Below, piece after piece: positions 1-6,253 of a stretch of DNA of 8,830 nt. The stretch spans positions 1 through 8,830 of the forward strand of contig JAITUO010000183.1 in the NCBI GenBank assembly GCA_031286245.1. Direction: 5' to 3'. The translations under genes were made by a program, and so were the position numbers. This DNA comes from Coriobacteriales bacterium (GTDB lineage Bacteria; Actinomycetota; Coriobacteriia; Coriobacteriales; UBA8131). Numbering within the stretch: the stretch's first letter is position 1; each line of letters begins with the position of its first letter. The notes beneath the pieces were generated by a model. That model was given only the letters and a program-made list of their open reading frames with translations, made no database searches and was not told the origin of the DNA.

Positions 1-50
1 AGATCAGCGCTGATGGTAGCGTAGAGAGGTTTACCGATCCGGCGTGTCAC
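1..50 (-). CDS. 5' end of an unidentified gene, cut by the window edge
   Basis: Only the first 16 codons are visible. They start with GTG (48-50) and read M-T-R-R-I-G-K-P-L-Y-A-T-I-S-A-D. The GTG overlaps the TGA of the preceding micro-ORF in a 4-bp GTGA joint, and a purine-rich GGAGGGG lies a few bases upstream as a ribosome-binding site. The gene would therefore be translationally coupled and belong to the corrinoid-protein operon. In such operons the next gene is often a methyltransferase or a corrinoid reactivation protein, but 16 residues are too few to choose. The first seven codons are repeated exactly at 89-109, in the duplicated block. Confidence 0.5.
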   Translation of the reverse strand, partial: MTRRIGKPLYATISAD

Positions 51-125
51 TTCAGCCCCTCCAGCATCTGACGAATCACTTCAGCCCCTTTACCGATCCG
101 GCGTGTCACTTCAGCCCCTCCAGCA
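30..125. repeat. 37-bp direct repeat, 59-bp offset (30-66 and 89-125)
   Basis: The 37 bp at 30-66 recur without a mismatch at 89-125. The 14-mer tcacttcagcccct within them occurs a third time at 76-89, so it sits at 47, 76 and 106. On the minus strand each outer copy carries the end of a coding sequence (E-G-L-K-stop), its overlapping GTG start and the next six codons. The repeat thus spans a gene junction, and the 59-bp duplication yields one extra stop/start pair. The middle 14-mer is read in another frame. Confidence 0.9.
47..109 (-). pseudogene. 20-codon micro-ORF, likely remnant of a deleted corrinoid-protein copy
   Basis: This ORF starts at GTG (107-109), inside the stop of the corrinoid gene, and ends at TGA (47-49), inside the start of the next gene. 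Its first seven residues (MTRRIGK) equal the start of the next gene. Its last residues, AEVIRQMLEGLK, resemble the corrinoid protein's own tail, which ends ESVLEGLK, without being identical. The inferred origin is a tandem arrangement of corrinoid gene and follower gene, collapsed by a deletion that joined codon 7 of a follower copy to the 3' end of a second, diverged corrinoid gene. It may still be translated as a coupling peptide, but a function of its own is doubtful. Confidence 0.4.
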
Positions 126-750
126 CGCTTTCGCAGAACTCCACAGCTTCGACCGGACCTTTGGCATAATGCACATCTCCGATGTTTTCAATAATCAGAT
201 CACTGACACAGGAACCACCGACCAGGATCGGAACAGCCGGGCTGATTTTCGCTTCTGCCAAGGCATCAACGACCTTCTTCATCTCCAGAAGTGACCCACC
301 CATCACCCCACTCAAGGCGATGATGTTCGGCGCGTAATTCCCGGCTGCCTGAATAAAAGCTTCAACAGGTACATCGACCCCCAGATCCAAGACATCAAAA
401 GCCGCAGTTTGCAGGACTTGGACAATGATGTCTTTACCGATGTCATGAATGTCACCGGCCATCACACCAATCAACACTCGACCGCGACTGTTGCTTGAAT
501 CAGGTGGTGGAGCATCAGCGATCACCAGCGACAAAGCAGACTTGAACATCATGCCGGAAACAATCAAATCCGCTAAGAAATAATCTCCTCTGGCAAAACG
601 GTCACCGACTTGCAGAAGCCCCTGCTGCAACAATCCAACAATCTCATGAGCATCACAGCCTTTGCTGACCAGTGACTGAACGCCAAGATGTAATGTATCC
701 AGATCCAAGTCAGACATTGCCATAACAATTTGCTCTTTGATCTCATCCAT
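106..750 (-). CDS. Corrinoid (cobalamin-binding) protein of a methyltransferase system, MtaC/MtbC/MtmC family
   Basis: The 214-residue protein has the usual length and two-part layout of this family. An N-terminal helical cap (about 1-85, B12-binding-2 type) is followed by a Rossmann B12-binding domain (about 90-211). The signature D100-x-H102-x-x-G105 is intact, and H102 should be the lower axial ligand of cobalt. Ser147-Gly, the GG at 151-152 and the V-G-G at 177-179 match the conserved loops around the nucleotide tail. The family carries a methyl group on Co(I)/Co(III) between a substrate-specific methyltransferase (methanol, methylamines, methoxylated aromatics and similar) and an acceptor methyltransferase. 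The substrate cannot be told from this subunit alone. The ATG at 748-750 has AAGGGG (758-763) seven bases upstream. The stop overlaps a downstream GTG. It is cytoplasmic, with no signal or membrane segment. Confidence 0.9.
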   Translation of the reverse strand: MDEIKEQIVMAMSDLDLDTLHLGVQSLVSKGCDAHEIVGLLQQGLLQVGDRFARGDYFLADLIVSGMMFKSALSLVIADAPPPDSSNSRGRVLIGVMAGDIHDIGKDIIVQVLQTAAFDVLDLGVDVPVEAFIQAAGNYAPNIIALSGVMGGSLLEMKKVVDALAEAKISPAVPILVGGSCVSDLIIENIGDVHYAKGPVEAVEFCESVLEGLK

Positions 751-798
751 CGGTTGACCCCTTGTGCCAAATACTTGTATTTATAAGTTATCGATGGA

Positions 799-827
799 AA
801 TCTACTCTATCCAATATCGGCTGTCAA
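799..827 (-). promoter_or_regulatory. Sigma-70-type promoter for the corrinoid-protein operon
   Basis: On the minus strand a perfect -35 box TTGACA (822-827) is followed after exactly 17 bp by TAGATT (799-804) as the -10 box. Transcription would begin near 791-793, leaving a leader of about 40 bases that carries the AAGGGG ribosome-binding site before the ATG at 750. Both boxes are intergenic. No operator or riboswitch fold is evident in the short leader. Confidence 0.7.
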
Positions 828-938
828 CTTGCTTCGATATTTCTCATGTGGATAAGACTAGGCGTAACCAGAATGCAGCTCTATATATGGCTACAGAAAA
901 CAAAGGTAGGAATTCTATGTTGACATGACTACAAGTAA

Positions 939-1406
939 TCACCGCTCTGTGCGGAAATGCGGATTATCCCAAGTCTTGATATAACTGATCACAAGGTAGC
1001 AACTTGAAAAGATCAAGGCTGCTCCCAAACCACTATAGAAAAAGGCGATAATCCAATTCGGCAAAAAGGTGGATATCCGCAGCGACGCACCGATGAACAC
1101 CATGACAGCCATCACGATGTAAGAGCTTGCATCAAAAAACTGCAGGATAAAACGCAGTTCATCAGTGATGCTCAGAATACGTCTGGTATTGCGATGGGTA
1201 AGACGTATGAACAATAGAAAAAAGAATCCGAAAACTACGAAAAGCAAAATTAGCATCTGCCAATCCCAGGCGTGGGGAGCCGCCTTGATGCCCACCATCG
1301 CCACACTACCTCCGGCTAAGAACCAAACAACAGCAGCCAGAAGCAGTAATACCCTGGTTGGCACTAACATGACCTGACTGTATTTGTTTTTTCTGTCCAT
1401 CTTCAT
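939..1406 (-). CDS. Unidentified four-helix integral membrane protein
   Basis: The 155-residue protein is dominated by hydrophobic segments at about 16-40, 50-68, 96-112 and 116-143. A basic N-terminus (MKMDRKNK) and a charged loop (H71-R-N-T-R-R) suggest a cytoplasmic N-terminus and loop. The block F-F-D-A-S-S-Y-I-V-M around 90-99, then G-A-S-L-R, N-W-I-I-A-F-F-Y and G-L-G-A-A-L, looks like conserved family sequence, but I cannot attach a function to it. The start overlaps the stop of the upstream gene (ATGA, 1403-1406), so the two are almost surely co-transcribed and translationally coupled. A second ATG two codons in is also possible. No catalytic or metal-binding pattern is visible. Confidence 0.75.
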   Translation of the reverse strand: MKMDRKNKYSQVMLVPTRVLLLLAAVVWFLAGGSVAMVGIKAAPHAWDWQMLILLFVVFGFFFLLFIRLTHRNTRRILSITDELRFILQFFDASSYIVMAVMVFIGASLRISTFLPNWIIAFFYSGLGAALIFSSCYLVISYIKTWDNPHFRTER

Positions 1407-1831
1407 CCGCCGAAGAGAGTTTGGACGATTGACTTGCCTGCTTCTGAGCTAAAAAGCAATACACCGCCAAAAAAAACCACCATCATACCCAGACGAAAAC
1501 CACCGAGGTCTTTTTTACTCCAGGTTCGCATAATCATGAAAACACCATAGATAACGACTGTAGCTGCAGCTGTCGTTGTCAACAGGGGAGCCAACTCCAG
1601 CCAGAAGCCGGTTGGATTATCTTGCAAGCCAATCAGACGGCCGATGAATTCCATCACGAAACCGATTCCGATCAATGTCATCCAAAAAGCTGTGTTGATT
1701 GTGGGTACGGTTGTTTTGTCCGGAGCTACAGCAGCGCCGGTAGGAGCCTCGTCGTAGCCAATCCGAGCCTCACCATATGGTTGAAGTGGATTATCCTCTA
1801 GATTCATTTGATTGGTAAGATTCGGTTTCAT
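1403..1831 (-). CDS. Unidentified small membrane protein with three predicted helices
   Basis: Starting at the ATG at 1829-1831 gives 142 residues. A polar, proline-containing N-terminal region of about 45 residues is followed by membrane segments near 48-69, 77-101 and 112-129. A TTG eight codons upstream (1853-1855) is in frame but has no ribosome-binding site. The ATG has a weak purine stretch, GAAAG, at suitable distance, so ATG is preferred with moderate certainty. The gene overlaps its downstream partner by 4 bp, and the pair probably forms a membrane complex or a two-step module of unknown role. No known domain, signal cleavage site or catalytic motif is visible. It lies just downstream of the phased repeats at 1888-1966. 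Confidence 0.7.
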   Translation of the reverse strand: MKPNLTNQMNLEDNPLQPYGEARIGYDEAPTGAAVAPDKTTVPTINTAFWMTLIGIGFVMEFIGRLIGLQDNPTGFWLELAPLLTTTAAATVVIYGVFMIMRTWSKKDLGGFRLGMMVVFFGGVLLFSSEAGKSIVQTLFGG

Positions 1832-1871
1832 CCCTGTGCTTTCAATCGCTACCAATTTAAGGTTAATTCAT

Positions 1872-1877
1872 ATCATA
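1872..1877 (-). promoter_or_regulatory. Possible -10 box for the membrane-protein pair
   Basis: The minus strand reads TATGAT here, which would put the transcript start near 1865 and leave about 34 bases before the ATG at 1831. No convincing -35 hexamer is found at 16-18 bp. That position is instead occupied by the first copy of the CTGGTTCAGA repeat array, which would fit activator-dependent transcription. This is tentative. Confidence 0.3.
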
Positions 1878-1887
1878 CCGCAGATGC

Positions 1888-1966
1888 CTGGTTCAGACGA
1901 GGTCAGGCTGGTTCAGATGGGTTTTGCCTGGTTCAGATGGTTAAGACTGATTCAGGCTGGTTCAGA
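1888..1966. repeat. Array of CTGGTTCAGA repeats spaced about 20 bp
   Basis: Exact copies of ctggttcaga begin at 1888, 1908, 1928 and 1957, and a degraded copy (ctgattcag) begins at 1947. The first three are exactly 20 bp apart, close to two helical turns, so they face the same side of the DNA. Each contains the dyad CTG-n3-CAG. The array sits directly upstream of the membrane-protein pair and next to the 203-bp element. It may be a protein-binding array or simply a small expanded tandem repeat. Confidence 0.75.
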
Positions 1967-1990
1967 TGGGAGGTCGGGGGCTGTTTGCAG

Positions 1991-2193
1991 GCAAATCCTG
2001 GGAATTTCCGAGTTTCTGGCCCAAAAAGGCCCCTATGTATGGCTGTTTTGCCAGAAATGCCGGATCTGGTTTTCTCCACAGTTTAAACGTGCAGGTAGAT
2101 GAGTTGCGCCAGAATTCTATATGTGTGAAATCGATAGAGAACTATACATGAGGGCTCTTTTTGTCCTGTATCTCGGAAATTCCCAGGATTACC
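1991..2193 (+). mobile_element. 203-bp MITE-like element with terminal inverted repeats, copy 1
   Basis: The ends form an inverted repeat: 19 bp are perfect (1994-2012 with 2172-2190, aatcctgggaatttccgag). Similarity continues inward to about 42 bp with roughly 33 matches. The interior has no plausible gene. A second element at 6350-6552 has exactly the same length but lies in the opposite orientation: 2068-2149 matches the reverse complement of 6394-6475 at about 73 of 82 bases by eye. The core includes gtttaaac and agaattct. No clear target-site duplication is visible. A non-autonomous transposon derivative, or a segment flipped at its inverted repeats, are the two main readings. Confidence 0.75.
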
Positions 2194-2196
2194 TAC

Positions 2197-2270
2197 TTTA
2201 TAGGCTATACAGTGGCTAAGAAGTCAAGCAAATGTACCCAAATCTAGAGATTCTCGTAATTAGGAGCGCC
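2197..2270 (+). repeat. Tail repeat beside element copy 1, direct copy of 6555-6625
   Basis: Immediately right of the element, tttataggctataca (2197-2211) and agaagtcaag (2219-2228) recur in the same order and direction right of the second element (6555-6569 and 6577-6586). Weaker similarity continues through cccaaatc and a T/A-rich stretch. The 15-mer contains the dyad TATAG-g-CTATA. Because the tails run in the same direction while the 203-bp interiors are inverted, the tail is either the target site preferred by the element or the fixed arm of a longer repeat. Confidence 0.6.
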
Positions 2271-2297
2271 AGCAAACAACGCCAGAAGACAAATGAC

Positions 2298-2318
2298 GCG
2301 CAAGCTTAAGGCTTGCGC
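2298..2318. other. Perfect 8-bp hairpin GCGCAAGC-TTAAG-GCTTGCGC
   Basis: The stem 2298-2305 pairs perfectly with 2311-2318 around a 5-base loop. There is no T-run on either side, so it is not a typical terminator. It lies in the gene-free stretch (2271-2488) upstream of the zinc-ribbon gene, which is otherwise AT-rich and shows nothing else I can name beyond a tandem attaacg pair near 2368. It could be a regulatory hairpin or the end of a small transcript. Confidence 0.4.
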
Positions 2319-2488
2319 AATAGATGTGGCTACGCCGTCTCGATTGATTTTATAATCTTCGCTTTATTAACGATTAACGACTGCTTAGAGTAAAGGCTTT
2401 TAAAAAGATAGCGGAGTGAACGCACGAAACGATACAAAGCTACCTGCGATGGCTACTCTGATTAGATAGCTTGCCAAACACGGTTCTC

Positions 2489-2497
2489 TGGTATGAT
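2489..2497 (+). promoter_or_regulatory. Extended -10 promoter (TGGTATGAT) giving a probable leaderless start
   Basis: TG-n-TATGAT at 2489-2497 is a good extended -10 element. A TTGCCA that could act as a weak -35 lies 15 bp upstream (2471-2476). Counting six bases past the -10 puts the transcript start at 2504, the A of the chosen ATG. That start has no ribosome-binding site, which agrees with leaderless translation. The alternative TTG start at 2471 would lie upstream of this promoter. Confidence 0.5.
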
Positions 2498-2503
2498 TTG
2501 CTC

Positions 2504-3595
2504 ATGTCAGTACTCATATATAAGTGTACAAAGTGCGCTGGTCATCTGGAGTTTGATAGTTCGCTTCAGAAGATGAAGTGCCCCTATTGCGACTCAGTTC
2601 TCGATGTCGCTGATCTCAAGCAATATGACGAAGTATTATCCGGCCCACCGCCAAACCCGCGTGAACGAGTTGATTGGGTGATGCCAAGCAATCAATGGTC
2701 CTCTGACGAGCAGGAAGGTATGTTTGTCTATATCTGCTCGACTTGTGCTGGGGCTATTGTTTCTGATGACACCCTTGGATCTACCAGTTGTCCATACTGT
2801 GGCAACCCCGTTGTCCTGACCGATCGCTTTCATGGAAACCTCAAACCTGATTTGGCAATCCCGTTTAAACTGGACAGACAGGCAGCGATTGCTGCCTTGA
2901 AGAAGCATTATGAGAATAAACCTTATATTCCGAAACGCTTTAAGGAAGATGCTTTAATCAATGAGATTAAAGGGGTTTATGTACCATTCTGGCTGTTTGA
3001 TTCAATTGTCGACGCTGACACTGTTTTTGATTGTACAAAGGTCCGCCACTATTCAGATAGCGAGTATGACTACACTGAGACTAATTACTATACAGTCAGG
3101 CGTTCTGGTACGGTCGAGTTTGCCTATGTGCCTGTTGATGGTTCATTCAGACTGGCCGATGATCTGATGGAGTCAATCGAGCCTTTTGATTATTCACAGC
3201 TTGTGGAGTTCCAGACAGCATATTTGTCAGGCTACTCAGCAAATATCTACGATGTCGATGCCAATACTGCCATAAAACGTGCTCAACAACGTATGCATGC
3301 CACTACTGAGAGTGTGATCCAGTCAACAATCCAAGGTTATTCTACAGTCCGTCTTGACCAAATGGCAGTTAATCACCGTAATCCTCGTTGCCAATATGCC
3401 ATGTTACCGGTCTGGTTGTTATCAACCAGTTGGGATGGCAATACCTACACATATGCAATGAATGGTCAGACCGGGGTCTTAGTCGGCAATGTGCCTGTGG
3501 ATAAAAGCCTCCGATGGAAAAACTTCTTTATTACCCTATCGATAGCTTTTGCCGTGATTTTTGTCATTGTCTTCATTTTTGGGTGGCTGTTATGA
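2504..3595 (+). CDS. Double zinc-ribbon, tail-anchored membrane protein (YdjG-like)
   Basis: The 363-residue protein begins with two TFIIB-like zinc ribbons: C8-x2-C11 with C26-x2-C29, then C78-x2-C81 with C96-x2-C99. A soluble region follows (about 110-335, with P-F-K-L at 120-123 and G-V-Y-V-P-F-W-L-F near 157-165). A single C-terminal membrane helix spans about 341-362, so most of the protein should be cytoplasmic and tail-anchored. This architecture, followed by TPM and SPFH genes, matches B. subtilis YdjG of the pspA-ydjGHI operon, where the membrane proteins help localise the SPFH partner. Its biochemical activity is unknown and it should not be taken for a transcription factor on the ribbon alone. 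ATG at 2504 is preferred over TTG at 2471 because the protein then opens directly into the first ribbon and fits the promoter. The stop overlaps the next gene's ATG. Confidence 0.8.
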   Translation: MSVLIYKCTKCAGHLEFDSSLQKMKCPYCDSVLDVADLKQYDEVLSGPPPNPRERVDWVMPSNQWSSDEQEGMFVYICSTCAGAIVSDDTLGSTSCPYCGNPVVLTDRFHGNLKPDLAIPFKLDRQAAIAALKKHYENKPYIPKRFKEDALINEIKGVYVPFWLFDSIVDADTVFDCTKVRHYSDSEYDYTETNYYTVRRSGTVEFAYVPVDGSFRLADDLMESIEPFDYSQLVEFQTAYLSGYSANIYDVDANTAIKRAQQRMHATTESVIQSTIQGYSTVRLDQMAVNHRNPRCQYAMLPVWLLSTSWDGNTYTYAMNGQTGVLVGNVPVDKSLRWKNFFITLSIAFAVIFVIVFIFGWLL

Positions 3596-4569
3596 CAGAG
3601 ATGCGACAGACTGCATTCATGAGGCGGGTTACTACTACGGTATTACTGGCCTTGATCGTTATTGTGATTGTCTGCAACCCCAACTTGGCTTTTGCCAGTA
3701 CTTTTACACCAGTCCAGCGCACACTGCCCCTGGTAGTAGACAACGCCGGGTTGCTGAATGACCATGAGAAGCAGGATTTGATCACTCTCTTTGAGCGGCT
3801 CAGTGAAGAGCAGCACTGCGAGATCGCTGTAGTTACAATACAGAGTTTGAATGGCCGTTCAGTAATGGACTACGCTGATGATTTTTTTGACTACAATGGT
3901 TATGGCTGGGGACCAGACGATGATGGCATACTCTTGCTGGTCAGCATGTCGGAGCGCGAGTGGTGGGTGACCACCCATGGCCGGGCTTTCTATCAGTTGA
4001 CTGAAGACCGATTTGACTGGCTGATGGCTGACGTGCTGCCGAAACTGAGTGATGGCTTTTATTACCAGGCTTTTAAGACATTTGGAGAAAACTCTGCGGA
4101 ATTGATGCAGATGAGTGAGCCAAAAGGGGAGTTATGGAACCCTGAAAATCAAACTCCCAACCAGACTCCTAATGAATCTAACCTCTCGCTTGTTTACATA
4201 CTGGTTTGTTTAGTAACCAGCTTGGTGGGTGGGGCAGCAGTATCCGGTGGCATGACTGCTTTTAAATCCGGCAAGCATAAATCCGTGATCTTTCAGCAAG
4301 GAGCCCAGGCCTACTTAAAAAACATCCAATCAATAGAAGGTTCAACCACCAACCAAGATGCGCTACCATTTGCTGGCAGGCTTAGCAGCACAGCAATCCT
4401 GGATTTGAGCAAAGTTTTACTGTTACACAGCATGTCTGACACTTTTTTACGTAAAAGTGTCAGTACGACTAAACGAGTCAAAGCGTCTTCAAACAGTGGT
4501 GGTGGCGGTTTTGGCGGGCATACCAGCTCATCTGGCCGAACACATGGTGGTGGCGGTGGGAGGTTTTAA
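3592..4569 (+). CDS. TPM-domain (TLP18.3/Psb32/MOLO-1) membrane protein with glycine-rich tail (YdjH-like)
   Basis: The ATG at 3592 overlaps the previous stop (ATGA) and gives 325 residues. A signal peptide or anchor covers about 1-35, with a basic stretch, a hydrophobic core and a likely A-F-A|S cleavage site. The TPM domain follows at about 43-172: V-V-D-N-A-G-L-L near 48-55, E-I-A-V-V-T-I near 77-83, and D-G-I-L-L-L-V near 111-117. A membrane helix lies at about 198-221. The C-terminus is glycine-rich (G-G-G-G-F-G-G near 303-309, then ending G-G-G-G-G-R-F), as in many proteins of this family. The TPM domain would be outside the cytoplasmic membrane. The family's general activity is unsettled, though some plant members are phosphatase-like. 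An in-frame ATG at 3514 lies inside the upstream gene and is unlikely to be used. Confidence 0.85.
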   Translation: MTEMRQTAFMRRVTTTVLLALIVIVIVCNPNLAFASTFTPVQRTLPLVVDNAGLLNDHEKQDLITLFERLSEEQHCEIAVVTIQSLNGRSVMDYADDFFDYNGYGWGPDDDGILLLVSMSEREWWVTTHGRAFYQLTEDRFDWLMADVLPKLSDGFYYQAFKTFGENSAELMQMSEPKGELWNPENQTPNQTPNESNLSLVYILVCLVTSLVGGAAVSGGMTAFKSGKHKSVIFQQGAQAYLKNIQSIEGSTTNQDALPFAGRLSSTAILDLSKVLLLHSMSDTFLRKSVSTTKRVKASSNSGGGGFGGHTSSSGRTHGGGGGRF

Positions 4570-4666
4570 AAGGGATCCGGATGTTCTACCAAGCTGTATG
4601 GCAGGTTACGGCACAAGCAAGCCAAAGAAATATCTATGTAATGTATTATCACGAATCAACAGAAAT

Positions 4667-4670
4667 GAGG
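4667..4670 (+). promoter_or_regulatory. Ribosome-binding site of the SPFH gene
   Basis: GAGG lies seven bases before the ATG at 4678 and fixes that start. The 108-bp gap after the TPM gene shows no terminator or clear promoter, so the SPFH gene is probably read from the same transcript. Confidence 0.6.
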
Positions 4671-4677
4671 TAAATGT

Positions 4678-6246
4678 ATGGGATTAATCAAAGCAGCAGA
4701 GGGAGGGATCACTGGCAATCTGGCCGACCAATGGCTGGAATTCTTTACGCTGGACTCCATGCCCACCAACGTCTTGGTAACCAAAGGTAAGAAGGTTATC
4801 GGTAACCGCGGCACTAACGTAAAAGGATCAGAGAATATCATCTCCGATGGTTCAGGAATCGTGGTCGCTGATGGACAGGCGGTTGCCTTGATCAATAACG
4901 GCCTAATCGTTGAATTTGCCGCTGAACCAGGTATGTACACCTTTGACGCATCGACCGCTCCGAGCATCTTTGCCAACACCGGAGGTTTTGGTGAAAACCT
5001 GATGGAGTCGTTCAAAGACATGATTGAGCGCTTCAAGCGTGCTGGTGGAGTCTATCAAGATCAACGAGTTTACTATTTCAACGTCAAAGAGATCTTAGGT
5101 AACAAGTATGGTACTGCTGAACCGATCGCTTATCGTGTAGTAGACACCAGCATTGGTTTGGATATGGATGTCGATCTACGTTGTAATGGGGAGTTCTCGT
5201 ACAAACTGACAAATCCGATACTCTTTTATCAGAATGTAGCCGGTAATGTCAGTGGAGACTATACCCGCGATATGATCGACAGCCAATTGAAGAGCGAACT
5301 ATTAACCAGTCTCAACTCAGCACTATCCCGAGTCTCAGCTAAAGGTATTCGCTATTCTGCTTTGCCCGGATATGCTCCAGAGATCGCAGACGACATCAAC
5401 GAAATCCTGTCAAATAAATGGCGTAATCTGCGTGGCATAGAGGTCGTCTCATTTGCTGTGAATTCAGTCTCGATCACCGATGAAGATGAGAAGCGTATCA
5501 AAGACATGCAAGCCTTGAAGAGCCTGCGTGATCCAAGTATGGCTGGCGCTGCGCTGGTAGCTGCCCAAGCTGATGCCATGCGTTCAGCAGCAGAGAATGA
5601 AGGCGGTGCCGCTATTGGCTTTTTGGGGATGGGACTGGCTAGCCAGGCTGGTGGCACTTCAGCAGCAGCCTCAGATCTACTGACCAGGGGAGGAGCAAAC
5701 CCAGCAAATCAACCAATGGCATATCCATCCGCGGCCGATGGCGGTTATGTTGGAGTAGCTGCAGTACCAACAGGTACAGCGCCATTTAATCTGTCACAAG
5801 CCGCTCCGCCAATCCCGGGAACAGAGATACCTGCTGCAGTCGGAGCAGCCGCTGTAGCTTCGACAATCATTCCTGGTGAAACTCCATTCCAACCCCCAAT
5901 CGCTCCCGTGGCTCCGATTCCAGACGTTCCACCAGCTCCGGCCTCCAGTGCTTTCGTACCAGCTGCTGCAACTATCACTGAAGCTGCACCTGGGTTCCCG
6001 AGTGCCCCGGAGATTCCAGCTCCAGTTCCTGTAGCTGCTCCAATACCAATTCCCGCTCCCGCTCCACTTGCGGCTTCAGCAGCTGTCTGGATCTGCCCGA
6101 ATTGTGGACAAGCCGACAATGCTGGAAATTTCTGTGCGAATTGCGGTACGCCAAGACCAGCCCCAACGACTTGGGATTGCCCGACCTGTGGGCAAACCGG
6201 TAACTTGGGTAATTTCTGCGCAAACTGCGGCACACCAAAACCATAA
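4678..6246 (+). CDS. SPFH-domain (virion core protein-like, YdjI-like) protein with two C-terminal zinc ribbons
   Basis: The 522-residue protein has three parts. Residues about 1-300 form an SPFH/virion-core-like domain, ending in helical sequence with D-E-K-R-I-K-D-M-Q-A-L-K near 270-281. Residues about 300-470 are a low-complexity Ala/Gly- then Pro/Ala-rich linker. The C-terminus carries two zinc ribbons: C473-x2-C476 with C486-x2-C489, and C501-x2-C504 with C514-x2-C517. There is no signal peptide or membrane helix, so it should be cytoplasmic and recruited to the membrane, probably by the two proteins encoded upstream. SPFH proteins oligomerise into membrane scaffolds, and in B. subtilis the homologous YdjI links PspA to the membrane. 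No pspA lies in this window. The ribbons may bind the partner or another protein. The ATG has GAGG seven bases upstream. Confidence 0.87.
   Translation: MGLIKAAEGGITGNLADQWLEFFTLDSMPTNVLVTKGKKVIGNRGTNVKGSENIISDGSGIVVADGQAVALINNGLIVEFAAEPGMYTFDASTAPSIFANTGGFGENLMESFKDMIERFKRAGGVYQDQRVYYFNVKEILGNKYGTAEPIAYRVVDTSIGLDMDVDLRCNGEFSYKLTNPILFYQNVAGNVSGDYTRDMIDSQLKSELLTSLNSALSRVSAKGIRYSALPGYAPEIADDINEILSNKWRNLRGIEVVSFAVNSVSITDEDEKRIKDMQALKSLRDPSMAGAALVAAQADAMRSAAENEGGAAIGFLGMGLASQAGGTSAAASDLLTRGGANPANQPMAYPSAADGGYVGVAAVPTGTAPFNLSQAAPPIPGTEIPAAVGAAAVASTIIPGETPFQPPIAPVAPIPDVPPAPASSAFVPAAATITEAAPGFPSAPEIPAPVPVAAPIPIPAPAPLAASAAVWICPNCGQADNAGNFCANCGTPRPAPTTWDCPTCGQTGNLGNFCANCGTPKP
6088..6243 (+). repeat. 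Tandem zinc-ribbon repeat in the SPFH gene, 28-codon period
   Basis: Two 24-codon units (6088-6159 and 6172-6243) are separated by a 4-codon spacer and share the pattern W-x-C-P-x-C-G-Q-x2-N-x-G-N-F-C-A-N-C-G-T-P-x-P. About 18 of 24 residues are identical, while the bases differ mostly at third codon positions. This suggests an old duplication kept by selection on the protein rather than a recent copy. Confidence 0.85.
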
Positions 6247-6253
6247 ACCTTCG

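Noticed and set aside
1..125. CRISPR-like array from the recurring tcacttcagcccct at about 30-bp spacing
   Set aside because: There are only three copies, they coincide with coding stop/start junctions, the intervening sequences are themselves repeats, and no cas gene is present.
1808..2151. Overlapping plus-strand open frames across the repeats and element copy 1
   Set aside because: Several frames stay open because of the repeated CTGGTTCAGA units. The products are not protein-like and cross the inverted-repeat element.
2504..2802. Reading the N-terminal zinc ribbons as a transcription factor or phage replication protein
   Set aside because: The C-terminal membrane helix and the TPM and SPFH neighbours fit a membrane-associated YdjG-like protein much better.
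4457..4687. Plus-strand open frame spanning the TPM/SPFH gap
   Set aside because: It overlaps the glycine-rich end of the TPM gene in another frame and has no ribosome-binding site or recognisable domain.
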